Below are positions 9,670-18,391 of a stretch of DNA of 64,000 bases, in pieces (within the stretch, counting starts at the first letter, position 1; every line of letters starts with the position of its first letter). The notes beneath the pieces are model-generated. The model did no database searches. It was given only the letters and a program-made list of their open reading frames with translations, and was not told the DNA's origin. The stretch spans positions 62,001 to 126,000 of the forward strand of contig NZ_JANHDK010000001.1 of NCBI RefSeq assembly GCF_024494725.1, in the 5' to 3' direction. The translations under genes and the position numbers were made by a program. Source of the stretch: Haloplanus ruber (GTDB lineage: Archaea; Halobacteriota; Halobacteria; Halobacteriales; Haloferacaceae).

Positions 9670-10308
9670 CTAATGGCTCCCTCGCTTTTTGCCGACGACG
9701 GTGAACGCGAACCCGCGGTCGAGGACCGACGGGGCCAGTCCCGCGGCTGCGACGGCGTCCGCCGTCGCCGCCGGCCCTCGAAACGTCGAGTCGAAGCCGA
9801 CGGCTCGCTCGGCCGCGACCAAGGCCCGCCCCCGGATCGTCTCGGGGTCGAACTCCCGGATCACCAGGACCCCGCCCGGCCGGAGGACCCGCGCCGCCTC
9901 CGCGAGCGCGGCGTCCGGGTCGGGGAGGTGATGCAGCGCGTCGAGGACGACGACGGCGTCGACGACGCTACCGTTCGTCTCGTGGGACTCACCCGCCTCG
10001 TTGCCACGGAGCGGGAGGCGTCCGGCGTCGCCGCACACGGCCGCCGACCCGCGCCGGCCCGCCCTATCGAGCATGGCCCGCGAGGCGTCGACGACGATGG
10101 CCGTCGGGGGGCGCCACCCCTCGGCTCCCGGCCGACTCACCGCCCGCGCGGCCCGGCCGGTGCCGCCGGCCAGATCCAGTACCCGCTCGACGGGGCGATC
10201 CGCCCGCGCCAGCCCCGACCAGAGCGGCTCCGGGTCCGTCTCGGGTGCGAGTCGGTCGTAGAGCCGCGCGACGCGGTCGAAGAAGTCGACGTCTCCCGGA
10301 CCGTGCAT
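9670..10308 (-). CDS. Class I SAM-dependent methyltransferase (UbiE-like)
   Basis: 212 residues. Motif I for S-adenosylmethionine binding is visible as VLDLAGGTGRAARAVS near residue 45. A later DALHHLPDPDAALAEAARVLRPGG is the classic post-motif II/III stretch of the UbiE/COQ5 group. The acceptor substrate is unknown, but small lipophilic molecules such as quinones are common for this group. It precedes the DUF3054 membrane protein gene in the same direction. Confidence 0.88.
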   Translation of the reverse strand: MHGPGDVDFFDRVARLYDRLAPETDPEPLWSGLARADRPVERVLDLAGGTGRAARAVSRPGAEGWRPPTAIVVDASRAMLDRAGRRGSAAVCGDAGRLPLRGNEAGESHETNGSVVDAVVVLDALHHLPDPDAALAEAARVLRPGGVLVIREFDPETIRGRALVAAERAVGFDSTFRGPAATADAVAAAGLAPSVLDRGFAFTVVGKKRGSH

Positions 10309-10364
10309 GGGTTGGGTCGACCGCCGAGCGCCAAAGGTTTCGGGGGCGCGGGTCTACGACCCGT

Positions 10365-10988
10365 ATGGAGTTTGCCCTCCTCGGGTGGCCGCCGGACGCC
10401 CCGACGCTCCGCCTCGACTACCGCCGGTTCGCCTACGCGGGCAAGTTCGTCCGTGGCTCGACCGGGACAGCGGTCGTCCGCCGCTCCGACCGCCAGCCCG
10501 CGGCCGCCGACGAGTTCGACCGTGATATCCTCGCGGCGGCGTCGTTCGGCGCCGACCGCACCGACGCCGATTGCCTCGTCGTCCGCTACGTGACCGTTCG
10601 CGACGACCGGCACGGCGAGGGAATCGGCGCCCGACTCCTCGCCTTCGTCGCCGCCCGTGCCGACGCGCGGGGCTACGACCGGGTCCGTATCGCCGTCAAC
10701 AACCCTGCGGCCTACCGGGCGGCCGCCCGCGCCGGCTTCGCCTTCGTCGGCCGGGAGACGGGGCTGGCGGAACTCGTCTGTGAGCGGCCCGCGGCCACCC
10801 CCGCCGACCGGGACCCAGAGCGGTATCGAGCGGGGCTGGCCCGGTTTCGTGGCCGGGAACTGGGTGAGGGGTTGGCGGCCCGCCTCGACGACTGGCTCGG
10901 GGGCGACCCGCCGCCGCTCGTGCGCGCGCCGGCCGGGGTCGACGCCGACGGCCAGCGGGTCGACACCGGGCGCGAACCCGGACGTTGA
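10365..10988 (+). CDS. GNAT-family N-acetyltransferase
   Basis: 207 residues. The acetyl-CoA-binding motif A is visible as VTVRDDRHGEGIGARLLAFV (about residues 75-94), followed by AVNNPAAYRAAARAGFAFVG, which is motif B of GNAT enzymes. An N-terminal segment of about 65 residues and a C-terminal 60-residue extension are not typical of the minimal fold. The acceptor is unknown. I used the ATG at 10365; the upstream in-frame extension overlaps the divergent methyltransferase gene and looks like non-coding shadow. Confidence 0.82.
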   Translation: MEFALLGWPPDAPTLRLDYRRFAYAGKFVRGSTGTAVVRRSDRQPAAADEFDRDILAAASFGADRTDADCLVVRYVTVRDDRHGEGIGARLLAFVAARADARGYDRVRIAVNNPAAYRAAARAGFAFVGRETGLAELVCERPAATPADRDPERYRAGLARFRGRELGEGLAARLDDWLGGDPPPLVRAPAGVDADGQRVDTGREPGR

Positions 10989-11015
10989 AAGCCCACGCTC
11001 GCGTAGAGGCGAGCG

Positions 11016-11996
11016 ATGGGCAACGCAGACCTCCGACAGCTCGCCGCCCTCTCCGAGGTGGACTGGGACGAGGTGGCGGGCAGCGTCGTGGCCGTCGACG
11101 CGCACAACTGGCTGTACCGCTATCTCACGACGACGGTCAAGTGGACGAACGACGCCGTGTACACCACCGCGGCGGGCGAGGAGGTGGCCAACCTGGTCGG
11201 CGTCGTCCAAGGCCTGCCCAAGTTCTTCGAACACGACCTGACACCTGTGTTCGTCTTCGATGGCGGCGTGACGGAGTTGAAGGACGACGAGGTGGCGGCC
11301 CGTCGGGAACAGCGCGAGCAGGCGGCGGAGCGACTGGCCGCGGCCGAGGAGCGCGGCGACGCCGTCGAGGCTGCTCGCCTCGAAGCGCGCACGCAGCGTC
11401 TCACGGACGTGATTCTGGAGACGACCCGGGACCTCCTCGCGCACCTCGATGTCCCGGTCGTCGACGCGCCCGCCGAGGGCGAGGCACAGGCCGCGTACAT
11501 GGCCCGTCGGGGCGACGTCGACTACGCCGGCAGCGAGGACTACGACGCCCTGCTGTTCGGCGCGCCGTACACCCTCCGACAGCTGACGAGCGAGGGCCGC
11601 CCCGAACTGATGGATCTGGACGCCACCTTCGACCGCCACGACATCTCTTGGGAAGGCCTAATCGACGTGGCTATCCTCTGTGGCACGGATTTCAACCCCG
11701 GCGTCGACGGTGTCGGGCCGAAGACGGCGCTCCGGGCCATCGCGGATCACGGTGATCTGTGGGCCGCGCTCGACGCCGAGGGCTGGCAGGTGGCCAACGC
11801 CGACCGGGTACGGAACCTCTTTCGTGACCCGCCCGTGACCGACGACTACGCCGTCGACACCGACATCGATCCCGACGTGGCCGCCGCTCGCGCGTACGTG
11901 ACCGAGCAGTGGGAAGTCGAGGCCGACGAGGTCGAACGCGGCTTCGAGCGCATCGAAGACGCCCTCGTCCAGACGGGCCTCGACCGCTGGACCTGA
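11016..11996 (+). CDS. fen: Flap endonuclease 1 (FEN-1)
   Basis: Structure-specific 5' nuclease that removes flaps during Okazaki fragment maturation and repair. 326 residues, the archaeal length. The N (XPG-N) domain has [14 protein letters not shown] and the metal-binding [12 protein letters not shown]. The I (XPG-I) domain has [20 protein letters not shown] and [13 protein letters not shown] helix-hairpin-helix follows ([18 protein letters not shown]). No clear C-terminal PIP box is visible. A perfect 7-bp inverted repeat (cgctcgc/gcgagcg, 10996-11015) ends immediately before the ATG and could act on transcription initiation. Confidence 0.95.
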   Translation: MGNADLRQLAALSEVDWDEVAGSVVAVDAHNWLYRYLTTTVKWTNDAVYTTAAGEEVANLVGVVQGLPKFFEHDLTPVFVFDGGVTELKDDEVAARREQREQAAERLAAAEERGDAVEAARLEARTQRLTDVILETTRDLLAHLDVPVVDAPAEGEAQAAYMARRGDVDYAGSEDYDALLFGAPYTLRQLTSEGRPELMDLDATFDRHDISWEGLIDVAILCGTDFNPGVDGVGPKTALRAIADHGDLWAALDAEGWQVANADRVRNLFRDPPVTDDYAVDTDIDPDVAAARAYVTEQWEVEADEVERGFERIEDALVQTGLDRWT

Positions 11997-12043
11997 TCCG
12001 GCCCAGGGGAGGTTTTTCACGCCGGCCCGCGACTGTCGGAACC

Positions 12044-13192
12044 ATGCCGGAGTTCAGGCTGTCCCGCTATCGACTCGGCTGGTGGAGCCTGGGGTTCGCC
12101 CTGGCGGCCGCGGTGACATACGTCGTCTACGCCTTCGTCGGCACCTTCGTGTTCGGCGTGTTCATCTACTACGCCACCCGGCCCATCTACCGTCGCTTGC
12201 GGCGGGTGATCCGTCCGTCGAGCCTCGCGGCCGCCGTCTCCCTGTTTGCCCTTGCGCTCCCCGCGCTCCTGTTGGTCCTCTATGCCCTCGGCGTCGCGCT
12301 GAACGAGCTCATGAAATACGTCACCACCGAGACGTTCGACCCCTCGCGGTGGCCGCTGGTCGACGCCGAGTCGCTGGACGCCATCGCCGATCCGGCCACC
12401 CTCCTGGCGCTCGACCCCGAGCAGTACCTCACCGCCGAGGGCCTCCGGTCGCTGCTGTCGTCGCTGGGGTCGGCGCTCGATACGGTGGCGTTTCTCGGCG
12501 TCGGCGCCGTTCACCTCTTTGTCATGCTCGCGCTCGCCTTCTACCTGCTTCGTGACGGGGGTCGGCTCTCCCGGTGGACGCTCTCGCGGTTCGGCGACGA
12601 CCGCGGCGTCCTCGAGGGCTACGCCCGAGCCGTCGACCGCGACTTCAAGGCCATCTTCTTCGGCAACATCCTCAACGCCGTGTTGACCGGGAGTATCGGC
12701 GTCCTCTCCTATTCGATTCTGAACGTCTACGCGCCGGCCGGCCTTCGGGTTCCCGCCGCGCCGCTGGTCGGCCTGCTCGCCGGCATCGCGAGCCTAGTAC
12801 CCATGGTCGGGATGAAACTCGTCTACGTGCCTGTGACCGCGTATCTCGCCGGGATCGGCCTTCTGACCGACCCGACGGCGCTCTGGTTCGTCGCGGCCTT
12901 CGCCCTCATCTCGTTCGTCGTCGTCGACACTATCCCCGATCTCGTGCTCCGACCGTACGTCTCCGGCCGACGCCTCCACGTCGGGAGTCTGATGATCGCG
13001 TACACCTTCGGCCCGCTTCTCTTTGGCTGGTACGGCATCTTCCTCGCGCCCATGCTCCTCGTGTTGGTCGTCCACTTCGCTCGACTCGTCCTGCCAGAAC
13101 TCCTCGAATCGGAACCGATCCAACCGTTCGCGGTCGATCCCGGGAGCCTGACCGGGGACGCGAGCGAGGAATCCCCGCCACCAGAGGACTGA
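12044..13192 (+). CDS. AI-2E family transporter (PerM-like membrane protein)
   Basis: 382 residues with seven to eight hydrophobic helices and the conserved C-terminal half of the AI-2E/PerM family (GLLAGIASLVPMVGMKLVYV, then a helix with FVVVDTIPDLVLRPYVSGRRL). Family members export small molecules or act as Na+/H+ antiporters, so a specific substrate should not be assumed. The C-terminal tail is acidic and cytoplasmic (ASEESPPPED). I used the ATG at 12044 because the upstream in-frame extension overlaps the fen gene. Confidence 0.86.
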   Translation: MPEFRLSRYRLGWWSLGFALAAAVTYVVYAFVGTFVFGVFIYYATRPIYRRLRRVIRPSSLAAAVSLFALALPALLLVLYALGVALNELMKYVTTETFDPSRWPLVDAESLDAIADPATLLALDPEQYLTAEGLRSLLSSLGSALDTVAFLGVGAVHLFVMLALAFYLLRDGGRLSRWTLSRFGDDRGVLEGYARAVDRDFKAIFFGNILNAVLTGSIGVLSYSILNVYAPAGLRVPAAPLVGLLAGIASLVPMVGMKLVYVPVTAYLAGIGLLTDPTALWFVAAFALISFVVVDTIPDLVLRPYVSGRRLHVGSLMIAYTFGPLLFGWYGIFLAPMLLVLVVHFARLVLPELLESEPIQPFAVDPGSLTGDASEESPPPED

Positions 13193-13229
13193 TCGTCGGC
13201 GGCACCTGTCGCTCACCGTTCGTAGTACA

Positions 13230-13321
13230 CAAAAGGAAAGCAAGCCACGCGAAAATCGCGTGGAAGCTTGCCGCCCTGAATTGGTCCCCGCTGACGCTTC
13301 GGCCCTCCAGACGAAGCGTCA
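13230..13321 (-). ncRNA. Candidate structured small RNA (or transposon-end remnant)
   Basis: A compact folded element in a gene-free gap. Reading the minus strand: a 10-bp perfect hairpin (arms 13312-13321 and 13292-13301, 10-base loop), a roughly 20-base linker, then a second hairpin with 6+6 paired bases and a 3-base bulge (outer arms 13266-13271/13240-13245, inner arms 13257-13262/13246-13251, loop 13252-13256). T-rich TTTCCTTTT follows, like a terminator. A TATA-like TTTATACT (13343-13350) lies about 26 bases before the first hairpin. An additional ccctga/tcaggg pairing (13274-13279 with 13330-13335) competes with a local hairpin. I do not recognise a named RNA family. Confidence 0.55.
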
Positions 13322-13489
13322 CCTGACAATCAGGGATGTGATAGTATAAATGTACCGCCTCGGTCCCACGATACGGTCCTGATTAGCATGCTCGACCCGA
13401 CGACTCCTCGAAAGCTCTCGGCATCTCGCTGGAGTCGGCGCCGTCGAGGTGGTCGCGCTCTCACCCGCGTCTCCGCACGCGACAGGGCC

Positions 13490-13636
13490 TCACATGTGCT
13501 CCTCTTCTAACACCCAGCCGAGGGCGCGCTTGTAGTGGGCAAACAACTCCCGGACCCCTTCGTGGCGCATCTCGTCGTCGTCGAGTTGTTCGCGAAGGAA
13601 CTCGTACTGCTCCCGTATCTCGCCTTCGTCGCGCAT
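13490..13636 (-). CDS. Small acidic haloarchaeal protein
   Basis: 48 residues, starting MRDEGEIREQYEFLREQLDDDE and ending GWVLEEEHM. It is a single predicted amphipathic helix rich in Glu and Arg. A longer in-frame extension to 13720 has no homology-like character and reaches the divergent gene, so I chose the ATG at 13636. The strong helical pattern and acidic composition match haloarchaeal coding sequence. Function is unknown. Confidence 0.6.
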   Translation of the reverse strand: MRDEGEIREQYEFLREQLDDDEMRHEGVRELFAHYKRALGWVLEEEHM

Positions 13637-13718
13637 GAGTCCGTGTGTGGGCGCCGTCCACCTGTATCCCCGGGCCGCGGGCCGAGCGTCTTTTGTCGCC
13701 GCCGGGCGAACGACAGTC

Positions 13719-14420
13719 ATGAAGGTTCGCGGCCGACGGGAGTGTCAGGACTGTGGCTGCCGGTGGTCGTACTACGAGACGGGGAGCGTGGCGTGTCCGG
13801 ACTGTGAGAGTCTCCGGAGTGTCGGCGTCGACGACCACACCCTCCACACCGACTCGCCGGCGACGCTCGATCTGACGCCGTACCGGACTGCCGCGGCCGA
13901 GGATCGCCTCGCCGACACGGTCGACGACTGCAAGCGGGACCTACGGGCGTACGTCCGCCGTCGCGGCTTCGTCGACGGCGGCCGACTCCGCCCGCTCGAC
14001 GAGACAGTCGTCGCCGCCGCCGAACTCCTGCAGGTCATCGACGCGTTCGACCGTCTTCGGTCGCCGACCGACGCCGACCACGCCTACGTCCTCGCGCTTC
14101 TCCGCGACGCCGACCAGGGCGAGCGGCCGGGACCGTCGGCGGTCACCGACGACTTGGCCCCTGCTCGCGGCCTCGGCGACGCGAACGCTGCCGACGACTA
14201 CCGCCGTGACCTGCTGGCCTGGCTTGACGAACACCCCGACCCCGAGGCCCGGCGGACGCTCGGGACGCTCCGTGAGCGCATCAAGCGAGTCGAGGCACTG
14301 GAGGGGGACGTGCCGCCGTCGGACGCCGAGTCGCTGGTGGCGGCGGCCCGCGAGGTTGGGATGTCGCTCCGTGAGGACGACGAGACGGCGCTCGCGGCCG
14401 CCCGCGACCGGCTACGGTAG
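13719..14420 (+). CDS. Zinc-ribbon hypothetical protein
   Basis: 233 residues. The N-terminus is a zinc ribbon with two CxxC pairs (CQDCG near residues 9-13 and CPDCE near 26-30), followed by a mostly alpha-helical acidic body (LADTVDDCKRDLRAYVRRRG onward). The family seems restricted to haloarchaea and has no assigned function; nucleic-acid or protein binding through the ribbon is an inference. The start lies about 28 bases after a TATA-like tcttttgtc. The 3' end overlaps the convergent folD gene by 9 bases. Confidence 0.75.
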   Translation: MKVRGRRECQDCGCRWSYYETGSVACPDCESLRSVGVDDHTLHTDSPATLDLTPYRTAAAEDRLADTVDDCKRDLRAYVRRRGFVDGGRLRPLDETVVAAAELLQVIDAFDRLRSPTDADHAYVLALLRDADQGERPGPSAVTDDLAPARGLGDANAADDYRRDLLAWLDEHPDPEARRTLGTLRERIKRVEALEGDVPPSDAESLVAAAREVGMSLREDDETALAAARDRLR

Positions 14421-15299
14421 GTCGACCGGCACCTCGGCCTGCCGGCTCGTCGCTTTCACCGTATTGTAGAGCAACATCGCGCGGGTCATCGGCCCGACGC
14501 CGCCGGGGACCGGCGTGATAGCTCGTGCCTTCGATTTCGCGCTCTCGAAGTCCACGTCGCCGACGAGCGTCGACTCGCCGTCGCGCTCGACGCGGTTGAC
14601 GCCGACGTCGATCACCACGGTGCCGTCGGTGAGCATCGACCCGTCAACGAGTTCGGGGACGCCCGCCGCGGCGATCACCACGTCCGCCCGTCGGGTCTTC
14701 TCTGGGAGGTTCTCGGTCCGAGAGTGACAGACCGTCACCGTCGCGTTGCCGTCGTCGGCCTTCCCGATCAGAAGGTTCGCCAGCGGCTTGCCGACGATGT
14801 TCGACCGGCCGACGATTGTCACGTCGGCGCCCTCCGTCTCGACGCCGGCGGCGTCGAGAAGTTTCAGGACGCCGTGGGGGGTGCACGGCTTGAAGACGGG
14901 GTCGCCGGCCACCAGTCGGCCGACGTTCTCGGGGTGGAAGCCGTCGACGTCCTTCGCGGGGTCGATGGTGCGGATGACGTCCCGATCCTCGACGTGATCC
15001 GGGACCGGCATCTGGACCAAAATTCCGTTTACCGAGGGGTCGGCGTTCAGATCCGCGACAGTCTCGAACAGTTCCTCGGCGGGAGCCTCGGGGTCGAGTT
15101 CCACGTCGCGAGCCTCGATGCCCACCTCCGCGCAGTCCTGTTGTTTCATCGATACGTACGTCTCGCTCGCGGGGTCGTCGCTCATCAGCACCGTCGCGAG
15201 TGTGGGCGTGACGCCCGCGTCGTCGAGCGTTCTGATGGCCCCCGCGAGGCCGTCGCGGACGTCCGCCGCCACCGCGTCACCGTCGATAACGTCGGTCAT
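14412..15299 (-). CDS. folD: Bifunctional methylenetetrahydrofolate dehydrogenase/cyclohydrolase FolD
   Basis: Interconverts 5,10-methylene-, 5,10-methenyl- and 10-formyl-tetrahydrofolate in the cytoplasm. 295 residues, the family length. The catalytic region has YVSMKQQDCAEVGIEA (Tyr and Lys of the cyclohydrolase site). FolD signatures are visible as NGILVQMPVP, the NADP-binding VGRSNIVGKP and the C-terminal TPVPGGVGPMTRAMLL. Together with glyA in this window it supplies one-carbon units. I used the ATG at 15299, ten codons inside the longer frame. Confidence 0.95.
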   Translation of the reverse strand: MTDVIDGDAVAADVRDGLAGAIRTLDDAGVTPTLATVLMSDDPASETYVSMKQQDCAEVGIEARDVELDPEAPAEELFETVADLNADPSVNGILVQMPVPDHVEDRDVIRTIDPAKDVDGFHPENVGRLVAGDPVFKPCTPHGVLKLLDAAGVETEGADVTIVGRSNIVGKPLANLLIGKADDGNATVTVCHSRTENLPEKTRRADVVIAAAGVPELVDGSMLTDGTVVIDVGVNRVERDGESTLVGDVDFESAKSKARAITPVPGGVGPMTRAMLLYNTVKATSRQAEVPVDLP

Positions 15300-15404
15300 G
15301 TCCGAATCGGGTCCCCGTGTACTCTTCAAGGCACCGTTTGCCGCAGTCGCCCCCGGCCGGTCTTACGGTGTAGATTTTTCACCTATCGTCGCGAACGCAC
15401 ACCT

Positions 15405-15851
15405 ATGTACAATGACATCCTGCTCGCGACGGACGGCACTGTCGCCTCCGAGGACGCCACCGCACACGCCATCGGCCTGGCGGACCTCCACGACGCCATG
15501 CTTCACGCCCTCTACATCGTCGACAGTGACGTCTACTCCGCGTACAGCGGGGACGAGTACGTCGACGAACGCGAGGGGCCCGAACACGGCCTCGAGGAGG
15601 CCGGCGAGGAGGCGCTCTCGGCGGTGACCGGCCGGGCCACCGGCCACGACGTCGAGGTGATCGAGACGCTCAGACACGGACAGCCACACGAGGAAATTGT
15701 CGACTACGCCGACGAGGCGGACGTCGACTTGATCGTTCTCGGGACCCGGCGACACCCCGAGGAGTATCGGAGCCTGCTCGGCAGTGTCACCGACCGCGTC
15801 GTCCGACTGGCCGACAAACCGGTGGTGGTGGTCAAGACGCGGGTCGAGTAG
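15405..15851 (+). CDS. Universal stress protein (UspA family)
   Basis: 148 residues, a single UspA domain. It starts MYNDILLATDGTVASEDATAH. The nucleotide-binding C-terminal motif is present in partly altered form (LIVLGTRRHPEEYRSLLGSV then TDRVVRLADKPVVVVK); the usual GTHGRxG is GTRRHPEE, so ATP binding is uncertain. The start is about 28 bases downstream of TATA-like gatttttc (15373-15380), consistent with a leaderless mRNA. Confidence 0.9.
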   Translation: MYNDILLATDGTVASEDATAHAIGLADLHDAMLHALYIVDSDVYSAYSGDEYVDEREGPEHGLEEAGEEALSAVTGRATGHDVEVIETLRHGQPHEEIVDYADEADVDLIVLGTRRHPEEYRSLLGSVTDRVVRLADKPVVVVKTRVE

Positions 15852-15860
15852 TCGCCGTCG

Positions 15861-16901
15861 CTACGCCGGCGGTGTCTTCGGCGGGAGATAGAACCGAACC
15901 GTGTTCCCCCGACGGTCGCCGCTCTCGATGGCGAGTTCGCCGCCCAGCGACTCGATACACCACTTCATGACGAACAGCCCGACGCCCGAGCCGTGGGACG
16001 TGGTGGTCGTCTCCGTGCGGTCGTTGAGGGCGTGCAGTTCGGCCGCCGGGATCGGCGGGTTGTCGTCCGCAATCTGTATCTCGACGCGGCCGGTGTTCGG
16101 TGAGGGACCGACCGTGACGGCGACGACCGGCGCCGATCCCTCGGCGTGGCAGACCGCATTTTCGAGCGCGTGGGCAACGGCGTGGACGAAGGCGTCGTCC
16201 ACGTTGGTCCACATCCGCTCGCGTTCCGTGATCTCGACTGTCGCGTCGGGGTGGTCGGCCGCCAGGTCGTCGGCCACCTCCCGGATTGCGTCGGCGACGC
16301 GACGGCGCCGACCACCCTCCGCACCCCCCATCGCCTGCTCGATCTCCGTGACCGACTCGGCCATCCGACCCAGATCGCTCGCCGTCTCGCGGACCACCTC
16401 GGCCGACGCGCGCACCCGCTCGGTCTCGGCGGCCGTGGCGATCCGTTCGCCGTGGCCCGTGAGCACGTTCGCTCCGTTTCGGAGGTTGTGTCGGAGGAGC
16501 CGCCAGAACAGTTCCTCCCGACGCTGTGTGTGATACGAATCGGTGATATCACGCACCTCGGCGCGGACGAGCATCCGGTCGCCGGCCGGTCGCGGCGAGC
16601 AGTGTACCCGGACCCAGACGAGTTCGCCGTCGCCGCGTTTGACCCGCCAGACGAACGTCTGTGTCTCACCCTCGGTGCTCGCGCGGAGTCGGTCGCGGAA
16701 CACCGACGCCGAAAACGAGTGTGTGTTCGCGGTGTACGTCTCGACCGACAACTCGCGGAGTGTCTCGGTCGTGACCCCGAAGATTGACTCCAGGCGCTCG
16801 TTGGCGTCGAGGATCGCACCGGTGACCGGATCGTACAGCGCGATGCCGACGTGGAGGTCGTCGTACGCCGCTCGAAGTCTGGTCTCGGTCCGGCATGTCA
16901 C
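15861..16901 (-). CDS. PAS-domain sensor histidine kinase (soluble)
   Basis: 346 residues. A PAS domain covers about 10-125 (GIALYDPVTGAILDANERLE, then LVWVRVHCSPRP as the PAC part). The phosphoacceptor helix has FWRLLRHNLRNGANVLTGHG with His134. The HATPase_c domain has the N box (HALENAVCHAEG), G1 (IQIADDNPPIP) and G2 (GSGVGLFVMKWCIESLGG). No membrane helix is present, so it senses a cytoplasmic signal. Like most haloarchaeal kinases it has no adjacent response regulator. I chose the GTG at 16901 because a TATA element lies about 26 bases upstream; the longer frame to 17009 would overlap glyA. Confidence 0.85.
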   Translation of the reverse strand: MTCRTETRLRAAYDDLHVGIALYDPVTGAILDANERLESIFGVTTETLRELSVETYTANTHSFSASVFRDRLRASTEGETQTFVWRVKRGDGELVWVRVHCSPRPAGDRMLVRAEVRDITDSYHTQRREELFWRLLRHNLRNGANVLTGHGERIATAAETERVRASAEVVRETASDLGRMAESVTEIEQAMGGAEGGRRRRVADAIREVADDLAADHPDATVEITERERMWTNVDDAFVHAVAHALENAVCHAEGSAPVVAVTVGPSPNTGRVEIQIADDNPPIPAAELHALNDRTETTTTSHGSGVGLFVMKWCIESLGGELAIESGDRRGNTVRFYLPPKTPPA

Positions 16902-16922
16902 AGTACTCGTCGAACGACGAGT

Positions 16923-16934
16923 GGAAATATATCC
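16923..16934 (-). promoter_or_regulatory. Promoter (TATA box) of the PAS histidine kinase gene
   Basis: Minus-strand GGATATATTTCC. Its centre is 26-28 bases upstream of the GTG at 16901, the spacing expected for a leaderless transcript starting at that codon. A second AT-rich stretch (tatatacc) lies at 16949-16956. Confidence 0.6.
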
Positions 16935-16983
16935 GTTACTAGGAGCGCTATATACCTCGATAGAGTGTGGGACGGCGGCGAGA

Positions 16984-18231
16984 CTACTCGTACAGCGGGT
17001 GGGCGGCACAGAGCTCAGCGACCCGCTCGCGCACGTCCGCGAGGACGGCCTCGTCGGTCGGCGCGTCGAGGACGCGGACGATCAGGTCGCCAACCTCGCG
17101 CATCGCCGCCTCGTCGAACCCGCGGGTGGTGAGGGCGGGGGTGCCGGCGCGGATGCCGCTCGGGTCGAACGGGGATCGAGTCTCACCGGGGACGGTGTTG
17201 CCGTTGAGGACGATTCCGGCCGATTCGAGGGCCGCCTCGGCGTCGCCGCCCGAGAGATCGGGGTGCGATTCCCGCAGGTCGACCAACACGAGGTGGGTAT
17301 CGGTGCCACCGGAGACCAACGAGAGACCGGCGTCGGCGAACGTCTCGCCGAGCGCGTGGGCGTTCGCTACCACGTTCTCGGTGTACTCGGTGAACGAGTC
17401 GGTCAGCGCCTCGCCGAAGCCAACGGCTTTGCCTGCGACGTTGTGCATCAGGGGACCGCCCTGGACGCCGGGGAAGACGGCGGCATCGATGGCGTCGGCG
17501 TGCTCCTCGTCACACATGATGATCCCGCCGCGCCCGGCGCGGATGGTCTTGTGTGTGCTGCCGGTGACGAAGTCGGCGATACCGACCGGCGAGGGGTGGA
17601 CGCCCGACGCGACGAGACCGGTGATGTGGGCGATGTCGGCGACGTGGTAGGCGTCGACGGCGTCGGCGACGGCGTCGATCCGCTCCCAGTCTACCTGTCG
17701 GGGATAGGCCGAAAAGCCCGAGACGATGGTGTCGGGGTCGAACGAGTCGGCCGTCTCCGCCAGCCCCTCGTAGTCGAGATAGCCGGTCTCCGGGTCGACA
17801 CGGTAATGTTCGACCTCGAAGAGCTGGCCGGCGAAGTTGGCCGGGTGGCCGTGGCTGAGGTGACCGCCGTGTTCGAGTTCGAGCGAGAGGATGCGGTCTC
17901 CCGGGTCCAGCGTGGCGAGGTAGACGGCCATGTTCGCCTGTGATCCGCTGTGGGGCTGGACGTTGACGTGGTCGGCCCCCCAGAGCGCTTTCGCGCGCTC
18001 GATGGCCAGTTCCTCCACCGCGTCGGCGTGCTCACAGCCGGCGTAGTAACGCTCGCCCGGATACCCCTCGGCGTACTTGTTCGTCAGGGCGCTTCCCTGG
18101 GCGTCGATGACGGCCCGACTCGCGTGGTTCTCCGAGGCGATCATCGAGAGTGTGGTCCGCTGTCGTTCGACCTCGTCGGCAAGCGCCGTCGCCACCGCCG
18201 GATCGGCCGCGCGGACGTGCTCGTGCTCCAT
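16984..18231 (-). CDS. glyA: Serine hydroxymethyltransferase
   Basis: PLP enzyme converting serine plus tetrahydrofolate to glycine plus 5,10-methylene-tetrahydrofolate. 415 residues. The PLP lysine motif is visible as VTGSTHKTIRAGRGG (Lys within THKT), and the substrate-binding N-terminal part has ENHASRAVIDAQGSALTNKY and EGYPGERYYAGCEHAD. A TATA element on the minus strand (GGTTTATGC, near 18252-18260) lies about 25 bases upstream of the ATG at 18231, which supports this start over the in-frame one at 18276. Confidence 0.96.
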   Translation of the reverse strand: MEHEHVRAADPAVATALADEVERQRTTLSMIASENHASRAVIDAQGSALTNKYAEGYPGERYYAGCEHADAVEELAIERAKALWGADHVNVQPHSGSQANMAVYLATLDPGDRILSLELEHGGHLSHGHPANFAGQLFEVEHYRVDPETGYLDYEGLAETADSFDPDTIVSGFSAYPRQVDWERIDAVADAVDAYHVADIAHITGLVASGVHPSPVGIADFVTGSTHKTIRAGRGGIIMCDEEHADAIDAAVFPGVQGGPLMHNVAGKAVGFGEALTDSFTEYTENVVANAHALGETFADAGLSLVSGGTDTHLVLVDLRESHPDLSGGDAEAALESAGIVLNGNTVPGETRSPFDPSGIRAGTPALTTRGFDEAAMREVGDLIVRVLDAPTDEAVLADVRERVAELCAAHPLYE

Positions 18232-18391
18232 ACATACCTGCGGCCCAAGCGACGCATAAACCTGTCTCTCCGCCACCCCTTGGAGCGGCCGTACTCCCTC
18301 GAAAAGACAAAAATTAAACCGATAGAGAATTGTGAATTACTCTGTTACGCACACCGGTCCCCGTTAAAATTAAGTCGGACGTGGCGATACT

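Noticed and set aside
16902..17009. Longer N-terminus for the PAS kinase (start at 17009)
   Set aside because: It would overlap the end of glyA and place the TATA box inside the gene; the GTG at 16901 has correct promoter spacing.
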